The notes under the pieces: model-generated
Seen by the model: only the letters and a program-made list of their open reading frames with translations
Database searches by the model: none
What the model was told of the DNA's origin: nothing
Made by a program: the position numbers and the translations under genes
Assembly: GCA_019614645.1 (NCBI GenBank)
Contig: JABWDB010000004.1
Span: 16,554,001-16,618,000, forward strand
Direction: 5' to 3'
DNA length: 64,000 bases
Source of the DNA: Stratiolaelaps scimitus
Taxonomy: Eukaryota > Arthropoda > Arachnida > Mesostigmata > Laelapidae
Shown here: positions 62,931 through 64,000 of the stretch, one piece after another
How the letters are laid out: each line of letters starts with the position of its first letter
Numbering within the stretch: position 1 is the first letter of the stretch

Positions 62931-63742
62931 AGCCGGCAGGGCGTTGTTCCGTGAAGTCGTCTGACCGAAGGCGGTCCTCGGACCCAGCCAGCGGCTGGCG
63001 GCAGCGTGGGTGGACCTCTAACAGTGGATCGGACAGTGGACCCAAGCGGAGCGCACCGAATCAAGACGCGCGAACACATGAGAATCTTGGCCATCTGAAC
63101 AGCGGCTACGATTTCGTTCGGTCGGCGGCTACGTCCACCCGATGGCGCAAGCTGTGTCAGCCTCGTACTATATATCGCACGTCGACTCGAGCTAAGAGAT
63201 CGGAGCCAAGCTTGGTTCCGTACCTATCAGGCATCCGCTATGGGGCTGGTCTCTCGGGCCAGCCAAGAGCACTTTCAGTAGCTAGCGGTCGCAGAAGTAG
63301 CGGTTTCACTAGTTTCGCTATTTTCTCCGTTCTTCGTCTTCTTCTTCCTCCTCAGTTTATTTCTTCGTCAGCCAGTGACGATGCGAACGGCACGAACGTA
63401 CTCACTGCATACAGCTACGAGGATAGAGATAGAGTCGCTGGCTTATGGGGGCTGCCTGCCTCGAATGCAAAATCCAATATAGAGTAGTATTAGTAGCAGT
63501 GGTAGCGCAGGGGCTTTTAGAGGTGAAAGGGAGAGAACAATGTACGTACGACGAGGACACGAAACTGAATGCGTGTGTGTGTACGAGTATAATCGAAACA
63601 GCGGCAGCGTTCACCCGAGCGATCGACGCCGAGGTTAGGTCGTTCCTGGGGCGAACACTGCTCAATCCGCTGGATGGCTTCTTGGATCTATTCACGGAAG
63701 TACAATGCAATAAAACGCGTATGCGACGCGGCCACCTAACCT

Positions 63743-63758
63743 GGGGGGGGGGGGGGGG
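63743..63758 (+). repeat. poly-G, 16 bases
   Basis: G homopolymer followed by CGGGGC. Confidence 0.95.
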
Positions 63759-64000
63759 CGGGGCGAATTGTATGTCGCGCGGGAAGCGCGATGTTGAATG
63801 TAGCGGGTGCGGATGCCCACTTCTAGCGCCTTTACTATGAGATTGCCGTCTCAGACAAGGCTCGCAGCTGAAACGGCATCAGGAAGATCGTGGTCGGTCA
63901 TCGGTAAAGCAAATCTGCCGTTTCATCAAAATTTTTTGACTTTGTGGAAACGCAAAAAATAACACTTCTTAATCCGACACAAACAATTCATTAAGTTGCA

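Larger units (their letters stand above)
51330..64000 (-). other. homothorax intron 1 (toward the missing first exon)
   Basis: This is upstream of exon 2 in transcript direction. I searched the minus strand for ATGGCNCAR followed closely by a GT donor, the expected initiator exon, and found no convincing case. The exon is probably further right. The region holds a GC island (52.4-54.1 kb), direct repeats at 54.99 and 56.49 kb, a hairpin at 57.15 kb, a CCG/CCT tract at 58.88 kb and homopolymers at 62.92 and 63.74 kb. Nothing nameable is seen at 59.8-61.0 or 61.4-62.9 kb. Confidence 0.55.

Noticed and set aside
1..64000. CRISPR array, prokaryotic operons or plasmid features.
   Set aside because: Repeats are microsatellites without unique spacers, coding density is far too low, and the one clear gene is spliced.

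Overview
This looks like a fragment of an arthropod nuclear genome. GC content is about 50%, CpG is not depleted, and simple-sequence repeats are everywhere: (TA)n, (CAG/CTG)n, (CCG)n, (CA)n and (GA)n. Nothing suggests bacterial gene density. Long introns are spliced at ordinary GT-AG sites.

The only gene I can identify with certainty is homothorax (hth), the arthropod orthologue of vertebrate Meis (TALE homeobox class). It is on the minus strand and is incomplete at both ends of the window. Three coding exons have matching splice phases: 51329-51109 (N-terminal region after the first few residues), 45103-44554 (the whole HM/MEIS domain, which binds Exd/PBX, plus a Gly/His-rich linker) and 12880-12751 (the acidic Ser/Gly/Pro linker before the homeodomain). 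Together they encode about 300 residues. I did not find the short first exon (start codon plus about three residues) or the homeodomain exons. They probably lie beyond the right and left ends of the window. The N-terminal wording (Tyr-Glu-Asp then His-Tyr-Gly, later Tyr-Gly-Asp-Pro) resembles chelicerate and vertebrate Meis more than Drosophila Hth. A mite or other chelicerate is therefore possible, but this is a weak inference.

A fourth splice-bounded minus-strand exon, 20629-20528 (34 codons), lies inside the 31.7-kb third intron. It starts and ends in phase 0, as that intron does, so it could be a cassette exon of hth that has not been described. The two longest exon boundaries are also followed by short in-frame extensions that end in a stop. 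These would give homeodomain-less proteins if the intron were retained, an isoform class known for Drosophila hth.

Layout, left to right: 1-12750, intron 3' of the linker exon, with a GC-rich stop-poor block at 7.6-9.97 kb; 12751-12880, linker exon; 12881-44553, giant intron with GC/CNG-repeat islands at 13.4-17.3 and 32.4-32.9 kb, a perfect 36-bp palindrome at 21.67 kb and the candidate cassette exon; 44554-45103, HM exon; 45104-51108, intron; 51109-51329, N-terminal exon; 51330-64000, the intron toward exon 1, with a GC island at 52.4-54.1 kb, a pair of direct repeats flanking a 226-codon open frame at 55-56.6 kb, a 38-bp hairpin at 57.17 kb, and C14/G16 homopolymers near the right end. I recognised no tRNA, rRNA, complete transposon or CRISPR array. 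The remaining open frames have no recognisable family and are listed only where they stand out.
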